Assembly (NCBI RefSeq): GCF_027923225.1
Contig: NZ_BSDI01000006.1
Location: 92,608-156,607 of the forward strand
Source: Phytohabitans aurantiacus
Lineage (GTDB): Bacteria; Actinomycetota; Actinomycetes; Mycobacteriales; Micromonosporaceae
DNA: 64,000 nucleotides
Direction: 5' to 3'
Shown here: one piece after another, positions 15,073 through 23,901 of the stretch
How positions within the stretch are numbered: position 1 is the stretch's first letter
Layout: each line of letters starts with the position of its first letter
Translations under genes and position numbers: made by a program
Notes under the pieces: model-generated
The model's database searches: none
What the model saw: only the letters and a program-made list of their open reading frames with translations
Told to the model about the DNA's origin: nothing

Positions 15073-16551
15073 TCAGCGGGGAGCGATGTCCCACACCTGG
15101 AAGCCCGTGAGGCCCGGGCACACCAGCCGCAGGTGGGTCCAGGAGCAGAACCGGGGAGTCTGAAGGTCCTTGAGCGGGCTGTCACCCAACTCCTGGCGTG
15201 AACCGTCGGCCGCGGTCACGGCGGCGAGCTTGCCGTTGCCGAATGACAGCAGCGTGCCGGTGGAGACCCAGGCAAGAGCCGCCCGCTGGTCCGCCTCGCC
15301 GAGCAACTGCGTGCCGTCGTGATCGAACAGCGCGCTCGACGTCTCGCCCGACGTCCCCGCCATTCCGGCCACGAGGACCCGCGCGCCACCCGGTACCAAC
15401 TGTTGCGCTCCGTTCGGCGCCGGCTTGCGCCAGATTTCCCGGCCGCTGGCCACGTCCACGGCGGCGATCTCGGTGGACTCTTCCAGCCCTTTTCCTTCCA
15501 GCAGGCAGATCCGATCGTCGCCGCACGGGACCATGTCGAGATAGCTGCGCCCCGACGCGGCTTTGCTCAGCTCCCGGGCCGCCCCGTCGCCGTCTACCTC
15601 GGCTACGACCACCCTGTTCGGGCCCATACCGCGATGCGTGCCGTAGAGCCGCCCGTCATACGCCAGATAGTGCGAATCGGCGCCGATGCCGATTCCCGGG
15701 CGGGTGGAGCGCACCGCGCCGGTGGCTGAATCCCGTACCACGAGTGCTCCACCGGCGGTGATCTGCAGGATCCGGGGATCGCTCAGGTGTGCGGGGAACG
15801 CGCTGTTGGAGCTGCCGGGCGGGGCGTCGGTCGGGCCGTACATGCCCAGGCTCGCGACCGGCGGATCGGCCGGGGCGGCCTCGTCCCACACGACCTTGCC
15901 GTTGTCCCAGTCACGCGCCGAGATGGCGCCGGCCTCGGTCACGTGTACCAGTACGGAGTCGTAGAAGAGCAGGTCGTCCCCGTTGATGTCGAAGGGAAGC
16001 TCCCATCGCGTCCGGCCGGTGTCCGGGTCGACCACGTACAACTGCTGATCCGGGACCGTGCCGTCGTTGCGCTCCCCGATCGCCAGCAGCGCCCGCGGCA
16101 CCGCGATGATGCCGTTCGAGTCGTCGAACTCGCCGAGCGTGCGTGCCGGCCAGGCGACCTTCCCGGTCTCCAGGTCGGCGGCGGCCACCCGCAACGTGCC
16201 GTCCTCCTCCTGCCAGCCGGCGTACGCCCGGTTCCCCGCGATCGCGGTCAGCCCGAACCGGACCTGCTGGCCGCCGTACCGGATCTCGTCGCCGAGCGGG
16301 CGTGCCGGACCGAGCTGGACCGGACCATCCGGGGGCGGGGCCACCGGTTCGGGGCCGGCCGCGTCGCGCGCCAGCCACGACCCGCCGGTCAGGCCAGCGG
16401 CCAGTACACAAGCCGTGGCGAGGCCGGCGGCGATGAACCGGGCACGCCTGCGGCCCTCGCCCCTGCGCCGGGCGGTCGACGGATCGCCGAGCGGGATGTC
16501 GTCGGCGTCGCGGCCGAGCGCGGTGAACATGCGGTCCAGATCAGTTGGCAT
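15073..16551 (-). CDS. Membrane-anchored PQQ-like beta-propeller protein
   Basis: This is a 492-aa protein with a short Arg-rich cytoplasmic head, one transmembrane helix (about residues 39-60) and a large external domain of repeated beta-propeller blades. Blades contain DxETGKVAWPA, DPDTGRTRWEL and DVASGREIWRK motifs typical of PQQ-type repeats, but no dehydrogenase catalytic residues were seen. The start at 16551 is chosen for GAGGAGG upstream. It overlaps the ECF sigma gene by 11 nt, which suggests a linked role, perhaps as a membrane sensor or atypical anti-sigma factor. No zinc-type anti-sigma motif is visible. Ligand unknown. Confidence 0.78.
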   Translation of the reverse strand: MPTDLDRMFTALGRDADDIPLGDPSTARRRGEGRRRARFIAAGLATACVLAAGLTGGSWLARDAAGPEPVAPPPDGPVQLGPARPLGDEIRYGGQQVRFGLTAIAGNRAYAGWQEEDGTLRVAAADLETGKVAWPARTLGEFDDSNGIIAVPRALLAIGERNDGTVPDQQLYVVDPDTGRTRWELPFDINGDDLLFYDSVLVHVTEAGAISARDWDNGKVVWDEAAPADPPVASLGMYGPTDAPPGSSNSAFPAHLSDPRILQITAGGALVVRDSATGAVRSTRPGIGIGADSHYLAYDGRLYGTHRGMGPNRVVVAEVDGDGAARELSKAASGRSYLDMVPCGDDRICLLEGKGLEESTEIAAVDVASGREIWRKPAPNGAQQLVPGGARVLVAGMAGTSGETSSALFDHDGTQLLGEADQRAALAWVSTGTLLSFGNGKLAAVTAADGSRQELGDSPLKDLQTPRFCSWTHLRLVCPGLTGFQVWDIAPR

Positions 16552-17056
16552 CCGCGGAACCTCCTCGTACTGGCTGCGGCACAAGGTCGCCGAGAGTGGC
16601 GGCGAGGCCGGCTCGCCCGCGGGAGAGCCAGGACTTGACCGTGCCGGCGGTCGCGCCCGTCTCGGCCGCGATCTCGGCGACGGAGCGGTCCAGCAGGTAG
16701 TGCAGCGCGAGCGCCCGACGGTGCGCCGCCGGCAGCGTGCGCATGGCCTTGACCAACAGCACCGTGTCTTCCGAGGGTGGTGCGGCGGGCGCCGGCGGCC
16801 GGGACACGGCGGCGCGGGCCCGGCGTACCCGCAGGTGCCGCCAGCGGTCAGCGGCCAGCCGGGTCACCACCAGCCGCAACCACGCCTCCGCGTCGTCGTA
16901 CCGGCTGACCCGTCGCCAGCGCTGCCACGCGCGTGCGTACGCCTCCTGTACCAGGTCCTGCGCTTCGGCCGGGTCGCCGGTCAGCCCGTACGCATAGCGC
17001 AACAGGCGTCTGGACGTGTCCCGGTAGAACGCGTCGAACCCGTCGGCCTCTGCCAT
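16541..17056 (-). CDS. ECF sigma factor, SigE-like actinobacterial group
   Basis: This 171-aa alternative sigma factor has region 2 with RRLLRYAYGLTGDPAEAQDL (core binding and -10 recognition). Region 4 has LPAAHRRALALHYLLDRSV and the helix-turn-helix EIAAETGATAGTVKSWLSRG. A Pro/Ala-rich linker lies between. The start is ATG 17056 after GGTGGGG; GTG 17062 is an alternative two codons upstream. It is followed in the same operon by the beta-propeller membrane protein, so the pair may form a signalling unit. It is divergent from proS with an 87-nt gap. Confidence 0.9.
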   Translation of the reverse strand: MAEADGFDAFYRDTSRRLLRYAYGLTGDPAEAQDLVQEAYARAWQRWRRVSRYDDAEAWLRLVVTRLAADRWRHLRVRRARAAVSRPPAPAAPPSEDTVLLVKAMRTLPAAHRRALALHYLLDRSVAEIAAETGATAGTVKSWLSRGRAGLAATLGDLVPQPVRGGSADAN

Positions 17057-17074
17057 CCCCACCGCCTATTCGAT

Positions 17075-17095
17075 CGTGTCTTTGAAAGGGACACG
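17075..17095. promoter_or_regulatory. Small inverted repeat between ECF gene and proS
   Basis: CGTGTC (17075-17080) and GACACG (17090-17095) are exact inverted arms round a 9-nt spacer in the divergent intergenic region. It could be an operator, but the arms are short and no regulator can be assigned. Confidence 0.3.
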
Positions 17096-17143
17096 GGCCG
17101 GTGCCGGATCGGGTTGCGCCGGGGCTGGATAGGATGTCGCCTC

Positions 17144-18550
17144 ATGGCACGCGTGCTCACTCCCCGTGCGGAGGATTTTCCCCGCTGGTACCAAGATGTG
17201 ATCGCCAAGGCGCAGCTGGCCGACAACGGCCCGGTGCGCGGCACGATGGTGATCCGCCCGACCGGCTACGCCATCTGGGAGCGCATGCAGGCCGAGATGG
17301 ACGACCGGATCAAGGCGGCTGGCGCGGAAAACGCGTACTTCCCGCTCTTCATCCCGGAGAGCTACCTGCGTCGCGAGGCGGAGCACGTCGAGGGCTTCTC
17401 GCCGGAGCTCGCCGTGGTCACCCACGGTGGCGGCAAGCAGCTGGCCGAGCCGGTCGTGGTGCGCCCCACCAGTGAGACCGTGATCGGCGAGTTCATGGCG
17501 AAGTGGGTCGACTCGTACCGCGACCTGCCGCTGCTGCTCAACCAGTGGGCCAACGTGGTGCGGTGGGAGCTGCGGCCGCGGGTCTTCCTGCGCACCAGCG
17601 AGTTCCTGTGGCAGGAGGGGCACACGGCGCACGCCACCGACGCCGACGCCCGCGCCTACGCCCGCAAGATCCTGCACGAGGTGTACGAGGACTTCATGGT
17701 CGGAGTGCTCGGCATCCCGGTGCTGGTCGGGCGCAAGACAGCTGGTGAGCGGTTCGCGGGCGCCACCAACACGTACACGCTCGAAGGCATGATGGGTGAC
17801 GGCAAGGCTCTGCAGCTCGGCACGTCGCACGAGCTGGGGCAGAACTTCGCCCGCGCCTTCGACATCACGTACTCGTCGGCGACCGGCAGCCAGGAGCACG
17901 CCTGGACGACGAGTTGGGGCACCTCGACCCGCATGCTCGGCGGTCTGATCATGTGCCACGGCGACGACAACGGGTTGCGCGTGCCGCCACGGCTGGCGCC
18001 GGTGCAGGCGTACGTGATGATCGTCAAGGACGGCGACGGCGTCCGCGAGGCGGCGGCCAAGCTCCGCGACGCTCTGCGTGACGCCGGGGTCCGGGTCGGG
18101 TTCGACGACCGGGTCGACACGCCGTTCGGGCGCCGGGCCGTCGACGCCGAGCTCAAGGGCTATCCGGTACGCGTCGAGGTGGGCCCCCGCGACCTCGCGG
18201 CGGGCAACGCGGTGGTCGTACGCCGCACCGACGGATCGAAGACCCCGGTGGCGGTGCCCGACGTGGTGTCGCGCGTGCTTTCCGCGCTGGAGGCCGACCA
18301 GCAGGCGCTGCACGACGAGGCGCTCGCCCTGCGCACGTCGCGCACCGTGGAGGTTTCGACGCTGGCCGACGCGATCGAGGCGTCGAGCACCGGTTGGGCG
18401 CGGGTGCCGTGGTCGCAGGTGGGGTCGGCGGGCGAGGCCGAGGCCAACGGCAAGGGCGTGACCGTGCGGTGCCTGGTGCGCGCCGACGGCTCCGTACCGG
18501 ACTCCGAAGACGAGCCCGACCTGGTGGCGATCCTGGCGCGCGCGTACTGA
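17144..18550 (+). CDS. proS: Prolyl-tRNA synthetase, archaeal/eukaryal (type 3) form
   Basis: This class II synthetase charges tRNA-Pro. At 468 aa it lacks the editing (INS) insertion of the longer bacterial ProRS and resembles the ProS type 3 family. Motif 2 lies near VVRWELRPRVFLRTSEFLW and motif 3 near TSWGTSTRMLGGLI. The HGG anticodon-binding domain includes GVRVGFDDRVDTPFGRRAVDAELKG. It ends in Ala-Tyr, matching the conserved C-terminal Tyr of that type. The start is ATG 17144; the frame is open far upstream, but that is a shadow of the minus-strand genes. The stop overlaps the next start as TGATG. Confidence 0.95.
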   Translation: MARVLTPRAEDFPRWYQDVIAKAQLADNGPVRGTMVIRPTGYAIWERMQAEMDDRIKAAGAENAYFPLFIPESYLRREAEHVEGFSPELAVVTHGGGKQLAEPVVVRPTSETVIGEFMAKWVDSYRDLPLLLNQWANVVRWELRPRVFLRTSEFLWQEGHTAHATDADARAYARKILHEVYEDFMVGVLGIPVLVGRKTAGERFAGATNTYTLEGMMGDGKALQLGTSHELGQNFARAFDITYSSATGSQEHAWTTSWGTSTRMLGGLIMCHGDDNGLRVPPRLAPVQAYVMIVKDGDGVREAAAKLRDALRDAGVRVGFDDRVDTPFGRRAVDAELKGYPVRVEVGPRDLAAGNAVVVRRTDGSKTPVAVPDVVSRVLSALEADQQALHDEALALRTSRTVEVSTLADAIEASSTGWARVPWSQVGSAGEAEANGKGVTVRCLVRADGSVPDSEDEPDLVAILARAY

Positions 18551-19209
18551 TGCGGTTCACGCCGGGGCAGCTGATCCTGCACCGCAACGTCCGGCGTGGC
18601 CGGATCGGGTGGGTCCGCCCCGCCCGGGTGGTCAGCGACGACGAGCGCGGCCTGCTGCTGTGGATCGCGCGCGGCACCCCGGTGGTCAACGAGGTGGCCG
18701 CCGACGGGCGGGGCATGCGGGCGATGCCGTTCAGTGAGTGGATCACCACGTCGTACCGGCTGGCGCATGGCATCTGGGCCGGCCCGCCGGTGCTGAAGTT
18801 CCTGCCCAGCGGTGTCCACCACTCCGTCTGGTGGTTCCGTGACGACGCCGGCCGGTTCAAGAACTGGTACGTCAACCTCGAAGAGCCGGGTACGCGCTGG
18901 ACCGACGGCGGCACGGCGGGGATCGACATCGTCGACCAGGATCTCGACGTGGTGGTCTGGCCCGATCACCGGTGGGAGTGGAAGGACAAGGAGGAGTTCG
19001 TCGAGCGGCTCGCCTTCCCGGAGCACTACTGGGTGGCCGACGAGGCGGCGGTGCGCGCCGAGGGCGAGCGTGTGATCAAGGTCGCCGAGGCCGGCGAGTT
19101 CCCGTTCGACGGCTCCTGGATCGACTTCGTCCCCGACCCCGCGTGGCAGCCGCCACAGGAGGTACCGGTGGGGTGGGACCGACCCCCGAGAGCGGGTCTG
19201 GCAGAATAG
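18550..19209 (+). CDS. DUF402 domain protein
   Basis: This 219-aa soluble protein matches the DUF402/FomD-like family in character. It has a beta-rich core with WWFRDDAGRFKNWYVNLEEPG and the acidic stretch DIVDQDLDVVVWPD, which in characterised relatives forms a metal-dependent nucleotide phosphatase site. DUF402 members include nucleoside di/triphosphatases and FomD, a CMP-phosphonate hydrolase; the substrate here is unknown. It is translationally coupled to proS (TGATG at 18548-18552). The last residues run close to the rpsP promoter region. Confidence 0.82.
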   Translation: MRFTPGQLILHRNVRRGRIGWVRPARVVSDDERGLLLWIARGTPVVNEVAADGRGMRAMPFSEWITTSYRLAHGIWAGPPVLKFLPSGVHHSVWWFRDDAGRFKNWYVNLEEPGTRWTDGGTAGIDIVDQDLDVVVWPDHRWEWKDKEEFVERLAFPEHYWVADEAAVRAEGERVIKVAEAGEFPFDGSWIDFVPDPAWQPPQEVPVGWDRPPRAGLAE

Positions 19210-19335
19210 GTTGCTGGTATCGGCGTGCGTCCGCGCCCTCTAACCCGGACGCGCCGCCAGTCCACGAGCCTCCGGCGTCACAACCCCACGTGGCGTCCGT
19301 CTGCTCACCCGAATCACACAGGAGCGAAAGCAACC

Positions 19336-19812
19336 GTGGCCGTTAAGATCCGGCTCCTGCGGATGGGCAAGATCCGCAACCCGCAGTACCGCATCGTCAT
19401 CGCCGACTCGCGCACCAAGCGCGACGGCCGTGCGATCGAGTACGTGGGCATCTACCAGCCGAAGGAAGACCCTTCGGTGATCGAAGTCAAGTCGGAGCGC
19501 GTGCAGTACTGGCTGTCCGTGGGCGCCCAGCCCAGCGAGGCCGTCCAGCGCATCCTGGAGAAGACCGGCGACTGGCAGAAGTTCAAGGGCCTGCCGGCTC
19601 CTCCGCCGCTGCTGGTGGCGGCGCCGCGCGCCGACCGCAAGGCGGCGTACGAGGCCGAGGCCAAGGCTGCCGCTGGCGTGGCCGACACCCCCGCCGCGAA
19701 GCCCGCGAAGAAGGCGACCAAGGCGGCGAAGGCCACGGCCGACGCACCCGCCGAGAAGCCGGCTGAGAAGACCGAGGAGCAGGCCGGTGCCGCCTCCGGC
19801 GAGCAGGGCTGA
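19336..19812 (+). CDS. rpsP: 30S ribosomal protein S16
   Basis: This is a small-subunit ribosomal protein. The conserved start AVKIRLLRMGKIRNPQYRIV and the DSRTKRDGR segment are diagnostic. The start is GTG 19336 after AGGAGCGAAAGCAACC. At 158 aa it is longer than the roughly 80-100 of most bacteria because of an Ala/Lys/Glu-rich tail (from about residue 95), as is common in actinobacteria. It begins the conserved rpsP-khpA-rimM(-trmD-rplS) ribosome and tRNA maturation cluster. Confidence 0.97.
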   Translation: MAVKIRLLRMGKIRNPQYRIVIADSRTKRDGRAIEYVGIYQPKEDPSVIEVKSERVQYWLSVGAQPSEAVQRILEKTGDWQKFKGLPAPPPLLVAAPRADRKAAYEAEAKAAAGVADTPAAKPAKKATKAAKATADAPAEKPAEKTEEQAGAASGEQG

Positions 19813-19813
19813 G

Positions 19814-20047
19814 GTGGCGCTCCGGCCCGCGCTGGAGCACCTGGTCAAGGGCATCGTCGATCACCCCGACGACGTCCGGGTCCGCATGGTCGACTCGCGG
19901 CGCGGCAAGCGCCTCGAGGTGCGTGTGCACCCCGAAGACCTCGGCACGGTCATCGGCCGCGGCGGTCGCACCGCCAAGGCCCTGCGCCAGGTCATCGGGT
20001 CGATCGGTGGACGCGGCGTCCGGGTCGACATCGTCGACTCCTACTGA
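19814..20047 (+). CDS. khpA: KH-domain RNA-binding protein KhpA
   Basis: This 77-aa single KH-domain protein has the GxxG loop in IGRGGRTAKAL. KhpA (YlqC) works with KhpB/EloR in cell elongation in streptococci and binds RNA generally; it is almost always encoded between rpsP and rimM. I start at GTG 19814, one base after the rpsP stop, which gives the normal family length. The frame stays open to 19787 inside rpsP, but those nine residues are not expected. Confidence 0.92.
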   Translation: MALRPALEHLVKGIVDHPDDVRVRMVDSRRGKRLEVRVHPEDLGTVIGRGGRTAKALRQVIGSIGGRGVRVDIVDSY

Positions 20048-20052
20048 TCCGC

Positions 20053-20595
20053 ATGGATCTTCGGACCGTCGGGCGCATCGGCCGGCCTCACGGCATTCGC
20101 GGTGAGGTCCTGGTGGAGGTGCGCACCGACGATCCCGACGAGCGGTTCGCCCCCGGCAAGGTGTTGATCGCCGAGCCGGGGGCGTCACCGTCTGACCCCG
20201 CCGCCTACAGGGTGCCCGACAGGCTCACCGTCGAGGCCGTCCGCGCGCACCAGGGACGCCTGATCGTCGTCTTCGAAGGCGTGTACGACCGCAACGTCGC
20301 CGAGGCTCTGCGTGGCGTGGTGCTGTCGGTCGACAGCGCCGACATCGCCGACCCCACCGACCCGGACGAGTTCAACGACCACCAGTTGGTGGGGCTGGCC
20401 GCCGTCACCACGTCGGGCGAGACGCTGGGCGAGGTGGTGCGGATCGACCACGCGCCGGCCTCCGACATGCTGGTGCTGCGCCGGCCCGAGGGGCGCACCG
20501 CGCTGGTGCCGTTCGTCAAGGCGATCGTGCCCGAGGTCGACCTGGCCGGTGGACGCGTCGTCGTCGACCCGCCGGAAGGCTTGCTGGACCTCTGA
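20053..20595 (+). CDS. rimM: Ribosome maturation factor RimM
   Basis: This 180-aa protein assists 16S rRNA processing and 30S head assembly and binds S19. The N-terminal barrel starts VGRIGRPHGIRGEVLV. The C-terminal PRC-barrel contains DHQLVGLAAVTTSGETLGEV and LVPFVKAIVPEVDLAGGRVVVDPPEGLL, both hallmark stretches. It starts at ATG 20053, five bases after khpA. It ends only 4 bp from the stop of the convergent LuxR-type gene, which here separates rimM from trmD. Confidence 0.96.
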   Translation: MDLRTVGRIGRPHGIRGEVLVEVRTDDPDERFAPGKVLIAEPGASPSDPAAYRVPDRLTVEAVRAHQGRLIVVFEGVYDRNVAEALRGVVLSVDSADIADPTDPDEFNDHQLVGLAAVTTSGETLGEVVRIDHAPASDMLVLRRPEGRTALVPFVKAIVPEVDLAGGRVVVDPPEGLLDL

Positions 20596-20599
20596 GGTT

Positions 20600-23476
20600 C
20601 TAGGCGTCTGAAACCCGTTTCGAGACGCTGATCGCCACCTCCACCCGCGAGCTGAGGTCGAGCTTGGCGAGGATGCTCGACACGTGCGTCTGCACGGTGC
20701 GCCTCGACAGAAACATCCTGGCCGCGATGTCGGGGTTCGACCTGCCCTCCGCCACCATCCGCGCCACGCGGGTCTCCGTGTCGGTCAACGCCTCCCAGCC
20801 GTGCTTGGGGCGGTTGCGGCGCCCCATCCGTCCACGCCGGACACCGAGCTGCCGCAGCCGGGCCTCCGCGCGCGCCGCGTCCCAGGTCGCCTCCAGCGCC
20901 GCGAAGCCGCCCAGCGCCGTGCCGAGCGCGTCCCGCGCCTCCGCTTCCCGGCCCGCTTGGGCCAGGGCGACCGCCGCCTCCTCGGAAGCCAGCGCGGCGT
21001 AGAGCGGCCACCCCTCAAACGCCCGCGCGGCGCTCAGCAGCATGTCCGGGGCCGCGCCAGTTGGCCGCTGGCCTTCCGCCACGCCGCGCGGTGACGGCGC
21101 CGGCTCCTGGGCCGGCTCCGCGAGGGCACGGCACAGCAGCGCCGTCGCGGTCAGGCCGCGGGTCGGCTGCTTGGCGGCGAGCGCCTCGGTGGTGGTCGCC
21201 AGGTCGAGGGCGCGCTTGTGGTCGCCGACGACGGCGGCGAGCCGCGCCAGGTCGGCGCAGATCCGATAGATCACCCGCCGCTGGTCGAGCCCCCACGCCC
21301 GCTCCCAGACCGGATACAGCAGGTCGAGCGCGTACCGCGGATCGGATCGAGACTCCTCCAGCAGCGCCTGCGCCCACCGCGTCAGGTATCCGTACTTGCG
21401 GCCGCCGACGCCATCGTCCGGTTCCGGCAACTCCTCGCGCTCCGCCTGATAGGTGCCGCGCCGGATCGCGACCAGCGCCGCCATGGCGCGCAGCCCCGGC
21501 GCCTGCCCGAGCGGGTCCGGGCCGTCCAGGCCGGCCTCGATCTCGGCGAGCGCGTCGTCCCACCGGCCGTCGAGCAGCCGCATGCGGGCTCGCAGGGCGT
21601 AGGCGAGCGCGAGGTACACGCCGCCCGTGGCCTGGTTGTGCCGCACTGCGGTGGCGAGCGCCTCGTCCGCCTCGTCGAACCGGTCCAGCTCCAGCAGGCA
21701 GTACCCGCGCATCGCGTACGGGTCGGCCTGCAGGTCCGGCCGGATGCCGCCGTGGAAGGCGAGCAGGGCCCGGTCGGCGAGCGCGTGCGCCTTGACCATG
21801 TCGCCCTCCGCGAACCGCAGCGCGGACAGCCCCAGATAGCCGAGCCCGACAGCCTGAGCGTCCTGCTCCGCCTCGCCCTCCTCCACCGCGAGCCGCGCCG
21901 CCAGCTCACCCGCGTCGAACCGCTCCAGATAGAACAGGCAGAACGCCGCGAACCCCTGAAAACGGCCGGCCTCGCCCGCCGACAGCTCCGGCAGGCGGAG
22001 CGCGTCTTCGGATACGACCACCGCCTCGTCGAGCCGGCCCTGCCGGAAGCACGCCTGCATGAGCAGCCAGCGGAGGGCGGCGCCGCCGTCGGTGAGCAGC
22101 GCGGTGCGCGCGGCCTGCTCGGCCGCCGCCGGGTCGCCGTCCCAGAGCAGGGCGCGCACGAGATGTAGTCGCAGCGCGGGCGCCGCCGGATCGGCACCGT
22201 CCAGCGCGGCAAGGGCTCTGCGCAGCAGCGGTACCGCCAGCCGCGGCGCCCGCACGATGAGGGCGTCTGCCTGCTGTACCAGCCAGCCGACGGTCTGCGG
22301 ATCGAGTACCGTGCCGGCGAGCAGGTGCTCGGCGACCCGCTCCACCGGGGCGCCCGCCGCGGCCAGCACCTGCCCGGCGCGCAGCCGCAGCGCGGTGCGC
22401 ACGGTCTCCGGCAGGTGCTCGGCCAGCGCTTCCCGGATCAGATCGTGCCGGAAGACCAGCTGCTCACCGGTGTCGACCAGCAGACCGGCCTCGATGGCCC
22501 GCACCAGCGTCTCGGAGACGGTGACCAGCGGGCTGCCCAGTACCGCCGACAGCTCACCGGCGTCGATGGCCGGCCCCAGTACCGCGGCCATCTCGAGGAT
22601 GTCTCGGCCCTGGCGGGGCAGGAAGTCCAGCCGTCGCGCGATCGCCTCGACGAGCGAGCCCGGCAGCGGCGCCTCGGTCTGACCGCTGACCTCGGCCACA
22701 CCGTCCTCGACGGCGATGACCGACTCGCGGTACAGGGCGTCGACGAGCTCGGTCACGTACATCGGGTTGCCGCCGGCGCGGGCGACCAGTCCGGAGAGCG
22801 CGGGACCGGCGGGCATCTCCAGCAGCCTCTCGACCAGCGTCGCGACCGCGGTCTCGGGCAGGGGTTCGAGCCGCAGGACATCGGCGCCGCGCGCCGTGAG
22901 ACCGCGAACCAGCCCCGCGACCGCCTCACTCTCCGCCGCCGTGCGGGCGGCTACGACCAGGAGGAGCGGCTGCTGCCGGATCCCTTGGGCGAGGCGGTGG
23001 AGCACCAGGACGCTGGGCGGGTCGGCCCACTGCACGTCATCGACGATCAGCGCGACGGGACCGGCGGTCGACCACCGGTCCATGAGCTCCAGGATCGCCT
23101 CGGTGGCCGCGAACTCGTGATTGGCGGCGCTGACGCTCTGCCCGAGGGCGTCTTCGCCGCGCAGCAGCCGGGCCACGCGTGCCCCGTCGCCGTCCGCGTT
23201 GCTGTGCGGGCCCGCCCGCAAGCCCAGACACGTGCCGATCGTCGCGAACGGCAGCCGCTGCTCGAGATCTTCGGCGGCGCCTCGCAGCACCCGCATCCCG
23301 AGCCGGCCGCACGTCATCGCGAACGCGTCGAGGAGGGTCGTCTTTCCGATGCCCGGCTCGCCCTCGACCAGTGCGACGGCGCCACGTCCCGAGGCGGCCT
23401 GTCGGGCCAGCTCGGACACCCGCTGGATCTCGGCCTGCCGTCCCACGAACACGGGAGAAGGTACCCCCGGGGACAT
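20600..23476 (-). CDS. LuxR-family ATP-binding regulator (LAL type)
   Basis: This 958-aa STAND-type transcription regulator has an N-terminal AAA/NACHT-like ATPase with Walker A GEPGIGKTT (about residues 41-49) and VALIVDDVQWAD as Walker B. A long Ala/Leu-rich helical region (about 400-870) looks like TPR-type repeats. A C-terminal LuxR helix-turn-helix (LTDTETRVARMV through THVSSILAKLDL) follows. LAL proteins usually activate nearby catabolic or antibiotic genes after ligand binding; no clear target lies here. It is transcribed against rimM with a 4-bp gap and interrupts the usual rimM-trmD order. Confidence 0.9.
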   Translation of the reverse strand: MSPGVPSPVFVGRQAEIQRVSELARQAASGRGAVALVEGEPGIGKTTLLDAFAMTCGRLGMRVLRGAAEDLEQRLPFATIGTCLGLRAGPHSNADGDGARVARLLRGEDALGQSVSAANHEFAATEAILELMDRWSTAGPVALIVDDVQWADPPSVLVLHRLAQGIRQQPLLLVVAARTAAESEAVAGLVRGLTARGADVLRLEPLPETAVATLVERLLEMPAGPALSGLVARAGGNPMYVTELVDALYRESVIAVEDGVAEVSGQTEAPLPGSLVEAIARRLDFLPRQGRDILEMAAVLGPAIDAGELSAVLGSPLVTVSETLVRAIEAGLLVDTGEQLVFRHDLIREALAEHLPETVRTALRLRAGQVLAAAGAPVERVAEHLLAGTVLDPQTVGWLVQQADALIVRAPRLAVPLLRRALAALDGADPAAPALRLHLVRALLWDGDPAAAEQAARTALLTDGGAALRWLLMQACFRQGRLDEAVVVSEDALRLPELSAGEAGRFQGFAAFCLFYLERFDAGELAARLAVEEGEAEQDAQAVGLGYLGLSALRFAEGDMVKAHALADRALLAFHGGIRPDLQADPYAMRGYCLLELDRFDEADEALATAVRHNQATGGVYLALAYALRARMRLLDGRWDDALAEIEAGLDGPDPLGQAPGLRAMAALVAIRRGTYQAEREELPEPDDGVGGRKYGYLTRWAQALLEESRSDPRYALDLLYPVWERAWGLDQRRVIYRICADLARLAAVVGDHKRALDLATTTEALAAKQPTRGLTATALLCRALAEPAQEPAPSPRGVAEGQRPTGAAPDMLLSAARAFEGWPLYAALASEEAAVALAQAGREAEARDALGTALGGFAALEATWDAARAEARLRQLGVRRGRMGRRNRPKHGWEALTDTETRVARMVAEGRSNPDIAARMFLSRRTVQTHVSSILAKLDLSSRVEVAISVSKRVSDA

Positions 23477-23513
23477 GGGGTGAGCGTATCGCCGCGGAGC
23501 GGTGAATGAGATG

Positions 23514-23555
23514 CCCCGGGTGGCGGGGAGGCGATTACATTTCCGCCACCCGGGG
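23514..23555 (-). terminator. 13-bp hairpin downstream of the two small minus-strand genes
   Basis: Arms 23514-23526 and 23543-23555 (CCCCGGGTGGCGG and its complement) are perfect, with a 16-nt loop. It lies 30 nt past the stop at 23585, in the right place to end that minus-strand transcript before the LAL gene. There is no U-tract, as is usual in high-GC actinobacteria. Confidence 0.6.
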
Positions 23556-23584
23556 CTGGCCGGCCGGGGGGATTGGCCGGCTGC

Positions 23585-23896
23585 TCAGGCCGCCTTGACC
23601 GGAGGCAGGGCGGAGGCGGCCATCAGGTGAGGGGTCGTTCGGGTCGACCATCCTCGTGATTTGGGGGTGTAGGCGCGTTGGATCTCGTCGCGGGCCCAGC
23701 GCATCCGGGCCACAGCGGCGTCGGGGTGGTCGCCGAACTCCTGCGCCACCCGCGCCACACAGTTCCGGACGCCGTAGTCCCGGATCGCGCGGAGGACCGC
23801 CGCTCGCACCTGCTCGGCACTCGGCTCGTCGGAGTCCTGGATCGCGGACACGAAGAGCGCTTCGCAGCGGGTGGCGGTCACGTTGAGGGGTGACAT
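23585..23896 (-). CDS. Conserved hypothetical protein (actinobacterial type)
   Basis: This protein of about 103 aa begins SPLNVTATRCEALFVSAIQ and contains VRAAVLRAIRDYGVRNCVARVAQEFGDHPDAAVARMRWARDEI. I recall similar short proteins in streptomycetes but no assigned function. It is mostly helical with no membrane segment or signal peptide. ATG 23896 gives the MSPLN start expected by analogy; ATG 23908 adds MVRA. It follows the other small gene after 5 nt, so the two are likely co-transcribed, divergent from trmD. Confidence 0.65.
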   Translation of the reverse strand: MSPLNVTATRCEALFVSAIQDSDEPSAEQVRAAVLRAIRDYGVRNCVARVAQEFGDHPDAAVARMRWARDEIQRAYTPKSRGWSTRTTPHLMAASALPPVKAA

Positions 23897-23901
23897 GGCT
23901 C

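Noticed and set aside
15068..15082. CCCGCT-CA-GCGGG hairpin between amidohydrolase and propeller genes
   Set aside because: It is only about 5-6 bp and partly inside a coding end; it is too weak to call a terminator.
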